This document shows, one piece after another, positions 1 through 9,600 of a stretch of 64,000 nucleotides of DNA (its first letter is position 1; every line of letters starts with the position of its first letter). The DNA lies in assembly GCA_965227035.1 (NCBI GenBank), contig OZ245724.1:3100001-3164000 (forward strand), written 5' to 3'. Origin of the DNA: CBDDFQ01 sp965227035 (GTDB lineage Bacteria; Pseudomonadota; Gammaproteobacteria; Burkholderiales; Burkholderiaceae_C). The position numbers and the translations under genes are program-made. The notes under the pieces were generated by a model that searched no databases, had not been told where the DNA came from, and was given only the letters and a program-made list of their open reading frames with translations.

Positions 1-1297
1 TCATCAGGTCGCGCCATGCGTAATGACGCATGCGTTGGCCGACTTCGCTGGAGCGCGGGCCGAACTGAACGCCCTGCCCTTCGTCGATTTCATCGCCCAG
101 GCCCTTGGCAACCAGCACCCAGTCGGTTCCCTGTGTTTGCAGGCCTTCCTGGCAACGCTCGAAACCTTCCAGATCGTCCGACTGGATGAACGATGCGGCT
201 GCGTGGCTGATGTTCACGAATCGAACCAGGTCTTTCGAGATTTTTTCCGGAGCACCCTTGAGCTTCACCGGCCAGATCTCGACTTCGGTCAGATCTACGG
301 CAAGCGGTCGAATGACGCGAATCGATGTCTGGGCCATCACGATGTCTACGTTGGGAAACAAGGTCATCGAATGGCGACGGTTTTTCAGGATGTCCTTGGT
401 GCGGTCTTCGCCGTAAGCGTTCACCATGAGTGCGCGGTACTCATCGAAGTCGCCGCCGGATTGCTCCTTGTCGAATAGCGATGCTTCCGAGCTATGGCCC
501 TTGAGGAATCCGCGAACACCGGTCTGCGCAACTATGGCTTCGCCATTGGGTGCGAAGAACATCGCCTCGCCGCCCTTGCCGCCGGGACGACGCTGGAACT
601 GACGACCGTCCGGACCCACTGTGGATCCATGACATGCAGCCGGGTGGTACATGTCGGCCATGTTGTCCATTTGCAGTTTCCAGTTGCCGCGATAGTGATA
701 GCGGTGGCAGCCCGACACGAGCTCGATTTGTCCGATGGGCGAACGATCGACGATCTCATCGATACCTGCGCGTGCGGGGCCGAGGAAATCGAGCAGCGGT
801 TCCACGTCGGGATTCAGCGACGCAAAGATGAAGCCGCGATAGTTTTCTACACGCGGCAATTGCGCCATGCCGAATTGCGGCTCCTGAAGAACTGCCTCGG
901 GAAAGTCGCTGCGCATAGGAACGCCCGCGAGCTCGCCGTTCGGACGAAAGCCCCAGCCGTGATACATGCACGTGAACGCCTTGGCATTGCCACGAACCTT
1001 GTTGAGCACCTTCGAGCCGCGATGACCGCAGCGGTTGAATAGCACGTAGGTTTTGCCATCGGTATGACGGCTGAGCACCATCGACTGACGCGCGACATTG
1101 GTGGTGTAGTAATCACCCGGATTCGGCACCAGGCTTTCGTGTCCGATGTAGAGCCACACCTTGCCGAAGATCTTGGTCATCTCGGCTTCGAACACCTGCG
1201 GGTCGACGTAGATGCCGCGATGAACGCGATCCAGCTGAACCATGCTGTGAAATTGCTCGGGCGTATACGACGTCTGAGGAATGGGTGAGTAAGTCAT
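1..1297 (-). CDS. Rieske aromatic ring-hydroxylating dioxygenase, large subunit (partial, cut by window edge)
   Basis: The frame opens at an ATG at 1297 and runs off the window with 432 codons visible and no stop. Residues 90-113 carry the Rieske pattern C-x-H (C90, H92) followed by C-x2-H (C110, H113) that binds the 2Fe-2S cluster. Residues 211-223 carry the mononuclear-iron pattern D-x2-H-x4-H (D215, H218, H223) in the context NWKLQMDN. This arrangement is that of alpha subunits of dioxygenases that hydroxylate aromatic rings. It is the last visible gene of a minus-strand operon with RidA-like, hydrolase and amidohydrolase genes, 48 bp after the amidohydrolase stop. The substrate cannot be read from the sequence. 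A small subunit or reductase could lie beyond the edge. Confidence 0.9.
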   Translation of the reverse strand, partial: MTYSPIPQTSYTPEQFHSMVQLDRVHRGIYVDPQVFEAEMTKIFGKVWLYIGHESLVPNPGDYYTTNVARQSMVLSRHTDGKTYVLFNRCGHRGSKVLNKVRGNAKAFTCMYHGWGFRPNGELAGVPMRSDFPEAVLQEPQFGMAQLPRVENYRGFIFASLNPDVEPLLDFLGPARAGIDEIVDRSPIGQIELVSGCHRYHYRGNWKLQMDNMADMYHPAACHGSTVGPDGRQFQRRPGGKGGEAMFFAPNGEAIVAQTGVRGFLKGHSSEASLFDKEQSGGDFDEYRALMVNAYGEDRTKDILKNRRHSMTLFPNVDIVMAQTSIRVIRPLAVDLTEVEIWPVKLKGAPEKISKDLVRFVNISHAAASFIQSDDLEGFERCQEGLQTQGTDWVLVAKGLGDEIDEGQGVQFGPRSSEVGQRMRHYAWRDLM

Positions 1298-1345
1298 GTT
1301 GCTTGTCTGGTGTTGTCGTTATCGGATTGCGCTGCGTTTCGCTTC

Positions 1346-2710
1346 TCAGCTTTCGAAAAAGCCCTGGCCGGTCGTTTCGTCGTAGCGAAAGAGTCCGTTC
1401 AGAAAAATCTTGTGCTTCTCGTAGTACATGCGTTTGCGTGGAGCAGGCGGTGTGCGATCGATCGGCTCGCCGCCCTTGAAAATGAAATCGAACTTCGATG
1501 GCTTTTGCAGCACCGTGATGTCTTTGGTCGGATCGCCGTCGATGACCAGGATGTCGGCGTAACGCCCAGCTTCGAGCTTGCCCACCTTGTTGCCGAATCT
1601 TTTGAAAATCTTCGTCGCACCCAGCGTGGTGGCATGGATCGCTTCGAGCGGTGTGAAGCCCAGGTACTGCACGAAGATTTCCGCTTCGCGCGCGTGCCAA
1701 TGTCCATACGGCACCGGCGACCAACCCGATTCGGATCCCTGCACGAACGGCACTCCGGCCTTGTGTGCCTTGGTGAGATTCACGACCGCAGCATCGACTT
1801 CGCGTTGGAATGCGTCGGTGCTCGACACGCCGGCAGATGCGCCCTTCGCTTCGCAAATATTTACGAGCAGGGGCAAGGTCGGGATGATCACCGAGCCGTT
1901 CTTCAATGCGTTCTCGATACCCTCGTCGTCGATGTACGACGCATGAAAAAGAATGTCGAATCCTGCGCGCGCGGCATCCAGTGCAGAGTCACGAGTGCGG
2001 GCATGCACCGAACACATCTTGCCGAGACGATGAGCTTCGTTGGCGATGAGTTGCAACTCGGGCAGGCTCATGGCCGAGCCATCGAGCGAGTCAGGCGTGA
2101 TCAGTGAATCGCTTGAGCCGGACACCTTGATGCAGTCGACACCGTCTTTCACCTGATAGCGAATCTGCGAAATGATGTCGTCGTTCGAACGCATCAGCAC
2201 ACCGGCTTGACCAGGCGGGAACTGCATTTCGTTGGGGAAAGAATCTTCCAGCCCCTGATTGTTCGTGAGCTGTCTGCCCGACACCGCAAAACGCGGACCA
2301 TCAAACATGCCGCTGTCGATCGAATCGCGAACCGATTGCGCAATGTTGTAAGTGGTGGCCGCATCGAAGGCGCTGGTCACACCTGCCTGCAACACCTTCT
2401 TGGCGTTCCAGACTGCCTTGAGCGTGCGGAATTCGACTGGTGTGTAGAGGGCCAGTTCCTCTTCCGAACGCGCTTCACCGAATGAAATATGGGTATGTCC
2501 GTCGATGATGCCCGGCATGACGGTGCGGCCTGGGAGATCGATGACTTCGTATTCGGTCGTCTTGTATTCCGGCGGCAAGGCAGCCGCTTCGCCGACCCAT
2601 GCAATGGTCTCGCCAGTCGTCGCCATTGCGCCGTTTGCGATCGGCGCGTTCAGGCTGCCATCGACGATTTTTCCGTAGAAGACGTACCCTTTTTTAATTC
2701 CGTTGGTCAT
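1346..2710 (-). CDS. Amidohydrolase family metal-dependent hydrolase
   Basis: The product is 454 aa from the ATG at 2710. That start overlaps the stop of the upstream alpha/beta hydrolase as ATGA, which fixes it; a longer open frame upstream is only read-through. An HxH metal motif lies in GIIDGHTHISF, a lysine lies in IKVSGSSDS, further histidines lie in CSVHARTRD and LFHASY, and a late conserved block reads PLEAIHATTLGATKIF. This is the imidazolonepropionase/prolidase-like branch of the amidohydrolase superfamily, a TIM-barrel fold that cleaves C-N or lactone bonds. In this operon it probably opens a ring-cleavage intermediate or hydrolyses an amide of an aromatic compound. That role is inference. 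Confidence 0.88.
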   Translation of the reverse strand: MTNGIKKGYVFYGKIVDGSLNAPIANGAMATTGETIAWVGEAAALPPEYKTTEYEVIDLPGRTVMPGIIDGHTHISFGEARSEEELALYTPVEFRTLKAVWNAKKVLQAGVTSAFDAATTYNIAQSVRDSIDSGMFDGPRFAVSGRQLTNNQGLEDSFPNEMQFPPGQAGVLMRSNDDIISQIRYQVKDGVDCIKVSGSSDSLITPDSLDGSAMSLPELQLIANEAHRLGKMCSVHARTRDSALDAARAGFDILFHASYIDDEGIENALKNGSVIIPTLPLLVNICEAKGASAGVSSTDAFQREVDAAVVNLTKAHKAGVPFVQGSESGWSPVPYGHWHAREAEIFVQYLGFTPLEAIHATTLGATKIFKRFGNKVGKLEAGRYADILVIDGDPTKDITVLQKPSKFDFIFKGGEPIDRTPPAPRKRMYYEKHKIFLNGLFRYDETTGQGFFES

Positions 2711-3540
2711 GCGACGCTCGCGCTTTCTGTTGTCTCGAAGAAGTTGTTCGCCAAGCTGATGAACTTTCCCGGATGCTCGAACGCCACCGAGTGCGAGCAA
2801 TTGCCGAGCATCACGACATCGGCTTGGGGAATCGACCGGGAGAGAACCTCGGTGAGTTCGGGTGGGAACGCGAGATCGTTGCGGCCATGCACCATGAGCA
2901 CGTCGCAATGGATCTTTCCGAGCTCGTCGGCAGAGAGCACCGCGGCATCGACGAACTTGCGTTTGTCGCCACCGAACATCTGTCCGAAATAGCCTTCGTA
3001 TTCGCCGTCGAACAGCACCTTCTCGCGGTTGAGCAAATACGCTTCGTCGATCAGCGACTTGTCGTGGATCAGGTTTTCCGCCGCACGCTGCAACTCGGCG
3101 CGATTCTTCGGAAATGTCCAGGTCTGCTCGGTCGCGACGTTTGGTGTGAACACGATGCCCATGCACCCGGTGGTCATTACCTTGACGATGCGCGAATCGA
3201 GCGCGGCCAGCTTCAGCGCCATCGCACCGGAAATCGAATGACCGATGAGCCCGATCGGGCCGGCAGGCATTTTCGCGATCATGGCCTGCGTCTGCGCGAT
3301 CCAGAGAGCCATGTCGAAATACGGAGGAGCCGGCTTTCGCTTCGATTTACCGAACCCGATCAAGTCCATTGCATAGACATGAAAACGGCTCGATAGCGGT
3401 TCAAGCACCTTGCGCCAGTTGCCGATGGAAGACACGCCCGGTCCGGAGCCATGCAACATCAGGATAGGGAACGCATCGGAAGCGCCGCCTTCGAGGTAGT
3501 GAACCTCGAGTCCTTCGAAAACGAAATTCTTTTCCTGCAC
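2707..3540 (-). CDS. Alpha/beta hydrolase (meta-cleavage-product hydrolase-like)
   Basis: The frame can be extended to a TTG at 3567 inside the preceding gene. I prefer the GTG at 3540, 13 bp after the upstream stop and preceded by GAAGG, giving 277 aa. The triad can be placed: the oxyanion-hole block HGSGPG, the nucleophile elbow GHSISG, the acid in VHGRNDLAFP, and the histidine in NCSHSVAFEHP. The general architecture matches hydrolases that cleave C-C or ester bonds in aromatic degradation (the MhpC/BphD type). It is translationally coupled to the next gene by a 4-bp overlap. The exact substrate is unknown. Confidence 0.85.
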   Translation of the reverse strand: MQEKNFVFEGLEVHYLEGGASDAFPILMLHGSGPGVSSIGNWRKVLEPLSSRFHVYAMDLIGFGKSKRKPAPPYFDMALWIAQTQAMIAKMPAGPIGLIGHSISGAMALKLAALDSRIVKVMTTGCMGIVFTPNVATEQTWTFPKNRAELQRAAENLIHDKSLIDEAYLLNREKVLFDGEYEGYFGQMFGGDKRKFVDAAVLSADELGKIHCDVLMVHGRNDLAFPPELTEVLSRSIPQADVVMLGNCSHSVAFEHPGKFISLANNFFETTESASVA

Positions 3541-3553
3541 GTCCGACCTTCGA

Positions 3554-3961
3554 TTAGAGCGCGGCAATGGCCTGAACCTCGACCAGGAAGGGCTCCTGCA
3601 CCAGGCGATCCACCATCAACAGTGTGTTGGGCGGATAGACGCCGCTTGTAAAGATCTTTGGAAACTCGCGTAGCCGATAGCTCATGAACTTCGGAATGTC
3701 CTGCGAATGCACCAAGTAAGTCGTGAACTGCACAACATTGGCCCATCCCGCACCAGCGGACTGCAACGCCTTTTCGATGTTGGCGAACACTTGCACGCAT
3801 TGCGCGTCGAAATCGTCGACTCCGACAATCTGCCCCGCCTTGTTTGCCGACAGTTGTCCGGAAATGAAGAGCAACTCCGAACACTTGACCCGAGTCATCT
3901 GTGAATACTGGCCGAGGGGCTCTCCCAGGGTGTCGGGGTTGTAGATCTTGATATCCGGCAT
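3554..3961 (-). CDS. RidA/YjgF/UK114 family protein
   Basis: The product is 135 aa from the ATG at 3961, with GAGGAG about 8 bp upstream; an in-frame extension to 4024 has no comparable ribosome site. Family features are LFISGQLS near the start of the domain and a C-terminal VEVQAIAAL strand. The arginine that binds carboxylates in imine deaminases is present in the VDRL segment. Family members hydrolyse reactive enamines or imines, and some act in catabolic operons as specialised deaminases. This gene heads the operon leading to the dioxygenase and is divergent from a LysR regulator. An operon-specific deaminase role is likely but unproven. Confidence 0.85.
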   Translation of the reverse strand: MPDIKIYNPDTLGEPLGQYSQMTRVKCSELLFISGQLSANKAGQIVGVDDFDAQCVQVFANIEKALQSAGAGWANVVQFTTYLVHSQDIPKFMSYRLREFPKIFTSGVYPPNTLLMVDRLVQEPFLVEVQAIAAL

Positions 3962-4084
3962 CGAAATTGCTCCTCGTGAGGGAAAGAAGGTTCTGTAAAA
4001 ACCGATGGCAAAAGATAAGAGCAAGGCAAATCGATGTCAGCCGAATCTTTCTCACTTGCCAGATGAGCTGGATTCAACTGCCCC
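3962..4084. promoter_or_regulatory. Divergent promoter region between catabolic operon and LysR gene
   Basis: These 123 bp separate the RidA-like gene on the minus strand from the LysR gene on the plus strand. LysR regulators usually bind between themselves and a divergent target operon. I could not single out a convincing T-N11-A box here, so the call rests on gene arrangement only. Confidence 0.45.
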
Positions 4085-5086
4085 ATGAACACAAGAACTC
4101 CCCCACTCAATGCGCTGAAGGTTTTCGAAGCTGCGGCGCGACTGAAGAGCTTCAAAAAGGCTGCGGAGGAGCTGCACGTGACGCCGGCTGCGGTAAGTCA
4201 TCAGCTCAGCCAGCTCGAGGCGATGCTGGGTGTGATGCTGTTCAAGCGGGTGAATCAGGGCATCGAGCTGACGCCATCGGCGCGGCTATGCCTGCCCAAA
4301 CTTCAGGAGGGACTCGATTGCGTTCGCGAGTCGATCGAGCAGATACGCCAGCACGCAACATCGGAAACCATCACCGTTGCAGCGTCGCCGAGTTTTGCGA
4401 TGCGCTGGCTGATGCCGCGCTTGCACCGTTTTATCGTCGCGCATCCGGAATTCGATGTGCAGGTGTCCACGAAGATCGGGCCTTTCCGGGGCGGGCGCGG
4501 CGAGCGAAGCAATGCGCTGGGCATTCACGCGTGCGCGGAAGAAGCCGATATGGTGCTCATGTACGGCAGCGGTCACTACCCTGATTTGCGCGTCGAGAAA
4601 TTGATGAGTCTTGCAGTGACACCCATGTGCAGTCCGCAATTGCTGACGGGCGACAAGGCCCTGAAAACACCGGAAGATCTGCGCAATCATCTGTTGCTGC
4701 ACGACGATCGCGGCATGCTTTACTCCAACAAATCGTTCTGGCAACTGTGGCTCGAAAGAGCCGGCGTGCAGGGCGTCAATGCCGAGCAGGGCCCGCGCTT
4801 CACGCATGCCTGGCTCGCGCTTGCAGCCACGCTCGAACACGGCGGCGTCGTTGCGAGCACCCCGCTGCTCGCCGCAGAAGAAATCGCGACCGGCCGTCTG
4901 ATCACGCCATTCGACATCGAAGTGCCTCTGGAATCTGGCTATCACATGGTGAGCACAGAGCAGGCCTATAAACGCGACGATGTGTCGACGTTCAGGGCCT
5001 GGTTGATCGATGAGGCGAATGCCTCGATCGCGTCGATGGCGCCGGTGCCTGATGGGAAGCCGGCGGCTTTGTACGCGGTGGGTTGA
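4085..5086 (+). CDS. LysR family regulator, GcvA-like
   Basis: The product is 333 aa. The N-terminal winged helix (about residues 6-65) contains LNALKVFEAAARLKSFKKAAEELHVTP in two segments and the helix AAVSHQLSQLE, typical of the GcvA subgroup. The rest is a periplasmic-binding-like effector domain. It includes an insertion-like GGRGERSNA stretch near residue 137, also seen as a variable loop. It is divergently placed against the RidA-hydrolase-amidohydrolase-dioxygenase operon, so it is the obvious candidate activator. The effector may be the operon's substrate or a pathway intermediate. Confidence 0.9.
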   Translation: MNTRTPPLNALKVFEAAARLKSFKKAAEELHVTPAAVSHQLSQLEAMLGVMLFKRVNQGIELTPSARLCLPKLQEGLDCVRESIEQIRQHATSETITVAASPSFAMRWLMPRLHRFIVAHPEFDVQVSTKIGPFRGGRGERSNALGIHACAEEADMVLMYGSGHYPDLRVEKLMSLAVTPMCSPQLLTGDKALKTPEDLRNHLLLHDDRGMLYSNKSFWQLWLERAGVQGVNAEQGPRFTHAWLALAATLEHGGVVASTPLLAAEEIATGRLITPFDIEVPLESGYHMVSTEQAYKRDDVSTFRAWLIDEANASIASMAPVPDGKPAALYAVG

Positions 5087-5104
5087 GCCTAGAACTTGGC
5101 GCCG

Positions 5105-5146
5105 TTTTCAGGACAAAACACTGGTTTAGGTGTTTTATCCTGAAAA
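5105..5146. repeat. 17-bp inverted repeat between convergent genes
   Basis: The left arm at 5105-5121 (TTTTCAGGACAAAACAC) and the right arm at 5130-5146 (GTGTTTTATCCTGAAAA) are complementary at 16 of 17 positions, with an 8-nt loop. It lies between the stop of the LysR gene and the stop of the channel gene. The stem starts with T and ends with A on both strands, the reverse of a normal bidirectional terminator, so an operator or a mobile palindrome are alternatives. Confidence 0.6.
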
Positions 5147-5204
5147 GCTTTATAGATCATGAACTTACGCGTCGGAAAATCGCGTAATTCGACGCGTTTT
5201 CAGC

Positions 5205-6632
5205 TCAAACGCTCCATCCCCCACCCAAAGCCCGAATCAACCCCACCGTCGCCAGATACTGCGCATTCTTCACCTGCAGTGCCCTGCGCCGATTGCTGAG
5301 TTCGCTGCGCTGCGCGTCGAGCAATTCCAGCTGGCTCACGAATCCATTGCGATAACGCGAGTCCGACAGCAAGGTTGCACGGGTCGAGGACGCGACCGAA
5401 CGAGTTTGTGCGTCGGCCTGATCGGCGAGGATTCTTAAAGCGGCGAGTTGATCCTCGACATCGCGGAACGCCACGAGAACTTGCTCGCGATAGTCGGCCA
5501 ATGCGATGTCGAGTTCGGCATTCGAATTCTCGATTCCCGCCTCCCGGCGACCGCCGTCGAAGATCGGCAACGACAACAGCGCGCCGATCCCCCATGCGCT
5601 GGTCGAGGCCTTGAACAGGTCGCCCAGATTAGGCGCCGCGTAGCCGCCGTTTCCGGTTAGCGAGAAGGTCGGAAACCACGCGGCCTTTGCGACACCGACT
5701 CGCGCGGCAGCCGCCTGCATCGATGCCTGAGCTGCAGCCACATCCGGTCGACGCGTGAGCACCGTGCTCGGCACGCCTGCAGGAATCGTCGGCAATGCTG
5801 TCGTCCAGTCGGCTTGCGCCACCGAGAAGTTCGATGCCACTTCACCTACGAGCACTGCCAGCGCATGCTCGATCTCGGCGCGCCGACGGTCGAGCGCGAA
5901 CGCGTCCGATTCGGTCGACGCCACTTCGGTGCGAACTCGCGCTACGTCGAGCTCGGCCACATCGCCTTCGCGAAATCGCGACTCGGTGAGCCGCAGCGTG
6001 TTGCGGTACGCGGACAAGGTGTCACGCACCAGCTCACGTTCGGCATCGAGGGCACGCAGATTCAAATACGCCTGCGCCACGTCGGCCTGCACGATCAATC
6101 TGGTGCTGCGAAGCAGGGCTTCGCGCGACTGCGCATCCAACGACGCAGCGTCCGAGTTGAGCGACAGCTTGCCGAGCAAATCGACCTCGTACGACAGACC
6201 GATGCCCGCGCTCACCACCGTTTGCGGCGTGTTGCCTGTCGTGGCGTCACGCGAACGCGACGCACCGACGCTGGCTCCCACTTGCGGCGACCGATCGGCA
6301 TCGACCGAGCGCAGAATTGCGCGCGCCTGACGCAGTCGTCCTGCTGCCACCATGACACTGCTGTTGCGATCGGCCTTGTCCATGAGCTTGTCCAGCGTCG
6401 GGTCGGAGAACACCTTCCACCAGGTGCCCTGAGCTTGCGGTTGCGCAATCGTGACTGCGGCGTTCGCGGAGCTAGAAGTTTCTTTGTACGCAGCGGGCGC
6501 TGTGGGCAAAGATGACGAATCGATGGATGCGCTCGTGGCGCATCCTGCGAGCACCAGCGCTGCGACGAGCGTCGTCAGCGTGAGTGACGCTGTACGTGGT
6601 GCAAACCTGAATCCTTTTTGGATCGAAGTCAT
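5205..6632 (-). CDS. Outer-membrane efflux lipoprotein, TolC/NodT family
   Basis: The product is 475 aa from the ATG at 6632, preceded by AGAGGA; a longer frame to 6758 would run into the pump gene and lacks a signal at its start. A signal peptide ends in the lipobox LAGC (about residues 27-30). Two outer-membrane-efflux repeats follow, with typical segments such as ARAILRSVDADRSPQ, SYEVDLLGKLS, LTRRPDVAAAQ and SLPIFDGGRREAG. The channel forms the outer-membrane trimer of a tripartite pump. It is the last gene of the operon, 22 bp after the RND pump gene, matching the MexAB-OprM layout. Confidence 0.93.
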   Translation of the reverse strand: MTSIQKGFRFAPRTASLTLTTLVAALVLAGCATSASIDSSSLPTAPAAYKETSSSANAAVTIAQPQAQGTWWKVFSDPTLDKLMDKADRNSSVMVAAGRLRQARAILRSVDADRSPQVGASVGASRSRDATTGNTPQTVVSAGIGLSYEVDLLGKLSLNSDAASLDAQSREALLRSTRLIVQADVAQAYLNLRALDAERELVRDTLSAYRNTLRLTESRFREGDVAELDVARVRTEVASTESDAFALDRRRAEIEHALAVLVGEVASNFSVAQADWTTALPTIPAGVPSTVLTRRPDVAAAQASMQAAAARVGVAKAAWFPTFSLTGNGGYAAPNLGDLFKASTSAWGIGALLSLPIFDGGRREAGIENSNAELDIALADYREQVLVAFRDVEDQLAALRILADQADAQTRSVASSTRATLLSDSRYRNGFVSQLELLDAQRSELSNRRRALQVKNAQYLATVGLIRALGGGWSV

Positions 6633-6654
6633 GATGAATTCCTCTTGATCTTTG

Positions 6655-9600
6655 TTATTCGTGAAAGCCGATTTGGGCAGCAGGCTGCGCTTGGACACCA
6701 GCGGCACCAGCACCCGCGCCACCGACAGGACCGGTCTCGATATGCGGTGCAGGACCATGCTGCTTGAGCGGTTTGTTGCCGGTGAGCTTGCGCAAGGCCA
6801 CGTAGAACACTGGCGTCAGGAACAGGCCGAACGCAGTCACGCCGATCATTCCCGAGAACACTGCGATCCCCATGGCCGAACGCATTTCTGCACCTGCACC
6901 GTGAGCCAGCACCAGCGGCAGCACGCCCATGATGAAAGCCATGGATGTCATCAGGATCGGACGCAGACGCAAGCGGCTCGCCTCGATGGCAGCTTGCACT
7001 GGCGTGAAGCCTTCGAACTCGAGTTCACGCGCGAACTCTACGATCAGGATCGCGTTCTTCGCCGATAGCCCCACAAGGACGATGAGCCCGATCTGCGTGA
7101 ACACGTTGTTGTCGCCGTGCGAGAGCCAGACACCGAACATCGCAGCGAACAATCCCATCGGCACGATCATCACGATGGACATCGGCAGGGTCAGGCTTTC
7201 GTATTGCGCAGCCAGCACCAGGAACACCAGCAAGATCGCGATCGGGAACACCAGCGCTGCAGAATTGCCCGCGATGATTTCCTGATACGTGAGATCGGTC
7301 CATTCGTAGGTGATGCCTTTGGGCAATGTTTCTGCAGCAATGCGAGCCACTGCATCCTGTGCCTGACCGGTCGAGTAGCCCGGCGCGGCACCGCCGTTGA
7401 CGTCGGCTGCGAGGAAGCCGTTGTAGCGCATCGCGCGTTCCGGCCCGAAGGTCGGGGTCACCTTCATGAGCGCAGACAGCGGCACCATTTCACCGGTGGT
7501 CGAACGCACCTTGAGCGATCCGATATCTTCTGCGCGAGCACGGTGCGCGGCATCGGCCTGGACGCGAACCGTGTAGGTGCGTCCGAACTTGTTGAAGTCG
7601 TTGGCGTACGCGCTACCCAGATAGATCTGCATCGTCTCGAAAACATCGGTGATCGGCACGTTCAGCTGCCGAGCCTTGGTGCGATCGATATCGGCGAACA
7701 GTTGCGGCACGTTCACCTGATAGCTCGAGAACAGTCCGGTCAATTCGGGTGTCTTGTAGGCTTTTTCCATGAACGCCTTGAGCGCTGCATCCATTGCGTC
7801 GTAGCCGAGCGAAGCGCGGTCTTCCAGCATCAGCTTGAACCCGCCGGTGGTGCCGAGACCTTGCACGGGTGGAGGCGGGAAGATCGCAATGAAAGCGTCC
7901 TGAATCTGGCCGAAATCCTGATTGAGCTTCGCTGCGATTTCATTCGCGGTCATGCCAGGACCTTTGCGATCGACGAAGTCCTTGAGTGGCACGAACACGA
8001 TGCCGGAGTTCGAGCTGTTGGTGAATCCGTTGATGGACAAGCCCGGAAACTGCACCGCATGCGCCACGCCGGGCTGCTTCAGCACGATGTCACCCATGCG
8101 ACGCATCACGTCTTCGGTGCGGTCGAGCGTCGCTCCGTCGGGCAATTGAGCAAAGCCGATCAGGTACTGCTTGTCCTGCGCAGGAACGAACCCGGACGGC
8201 ACCAGCTTGAACAGGCCAACGGTTGCAGCGGCCAGCACCAGATAGACGATGAACACGATCGCTTTGCGATTCACCACTGTTTTCACGCCGTTGCCATAGG
8301 CATCGCTGCCGCGTCGGAACGCCTTGTTGAACAGGGCGAAACCGCGTCCGAATACCTTGTCCATGCCACGCGTGAGCCAGTCTTTCGGCGCATCGTGTTT
8401 GCGCAGCAGCAATGCGGCCAGCGCAGGCGACAAGGTGAGCGAGTTGATGGCGGAAATGACGGTCGACATCGCGATGGTCAAAGCGAACTGCTTGTAGAAC
8501 TGACCGGTCAGCCCGCTGATGAAAGCGAGCGGCACGAACACGGCCACCAGCACAAGTGCAATCGCAATGATCGGACCGGTGACTTCACGCATGGCCTTGT
8601 ATGTCGCTTCCAACGGCGTAAGGCCCGCTTCGATATTGCGCTCGACGTTCTCGACCACCACGATCGCGTCGTCCACCACGATGCCGATGGCCAGGACCAG
8701 CCCGAACAGGCTGAGCGCATTGATCGAGAAGCCGAAGATGTTCATCACCGCAAACGTGCCGACCACTGCAACCGGCACGGCCAGCAGCGGAATGATCGAA
8801 GCGCGCCAGGTTTGAAGGAACAGGATCACGACGAGCACCACGAGCGCGATCGCTTCAAACAGTGTCGTAATGACCGATTCGATGGAAGAACGCACGAAGC
8901 GGGTCGGGTCGTAGACCACCTCATAAGTCATGTCGTCGGGGAAGCTCTTCTTGATCTCTTCCATGACTTCATGAACGCCATCCGAAATCGCAATCGCGTT
9001 CGAGCCTGGGGCCGGGAACATCAACACCGCAACCGCGTCCTTGTTGTTCAACATGGAGCGCAACGCGTAGTCGGCCGATCCGAGTTCTATGCGCGAAATA
9101 TCTTTGAGACGCGTGACTGCGCCATCGCGCTCGGTCTTCACGATGATGTCGCCGAACTCTTCTTCGTTCTGCAATCGTCCTTGCGCGTTCACCGACATCT
9201 GCACGTCGATGCCTTGCAGTCCGGGCGATGCGCCCACCACGCCTGCTGCAGCCTGCACGTTCTGCTCGCGAATCGCGGCCAGCACCGAACTGGCGGAAAG
9301 ACCGCGCTCTGCTACTTTTTGCGGATCGAGCCAGACCCGCATCGAGTAGTCGCCCGATCCAAAAAGCTGGACGTCACCCACGCCCGGCACACGTGCAAGT
9401 CGATCCTTCACGTTGAGCAAGGCGTAGTTGCGCAGATACGCCATGTCGTAGCGTCCGTTCGGCGAAATCAGATGCACCACCGAGTTCACTTCTGCAGAAC
9501 TCTTTACGGTGACGACGCCGAGCCTGCGCACTTCTTCAGGCAAACGCGCTTCGGCGCGAGCGACCCGGTTCTGCACCAGCTGCTGCGCCTTGTCCGGGTC

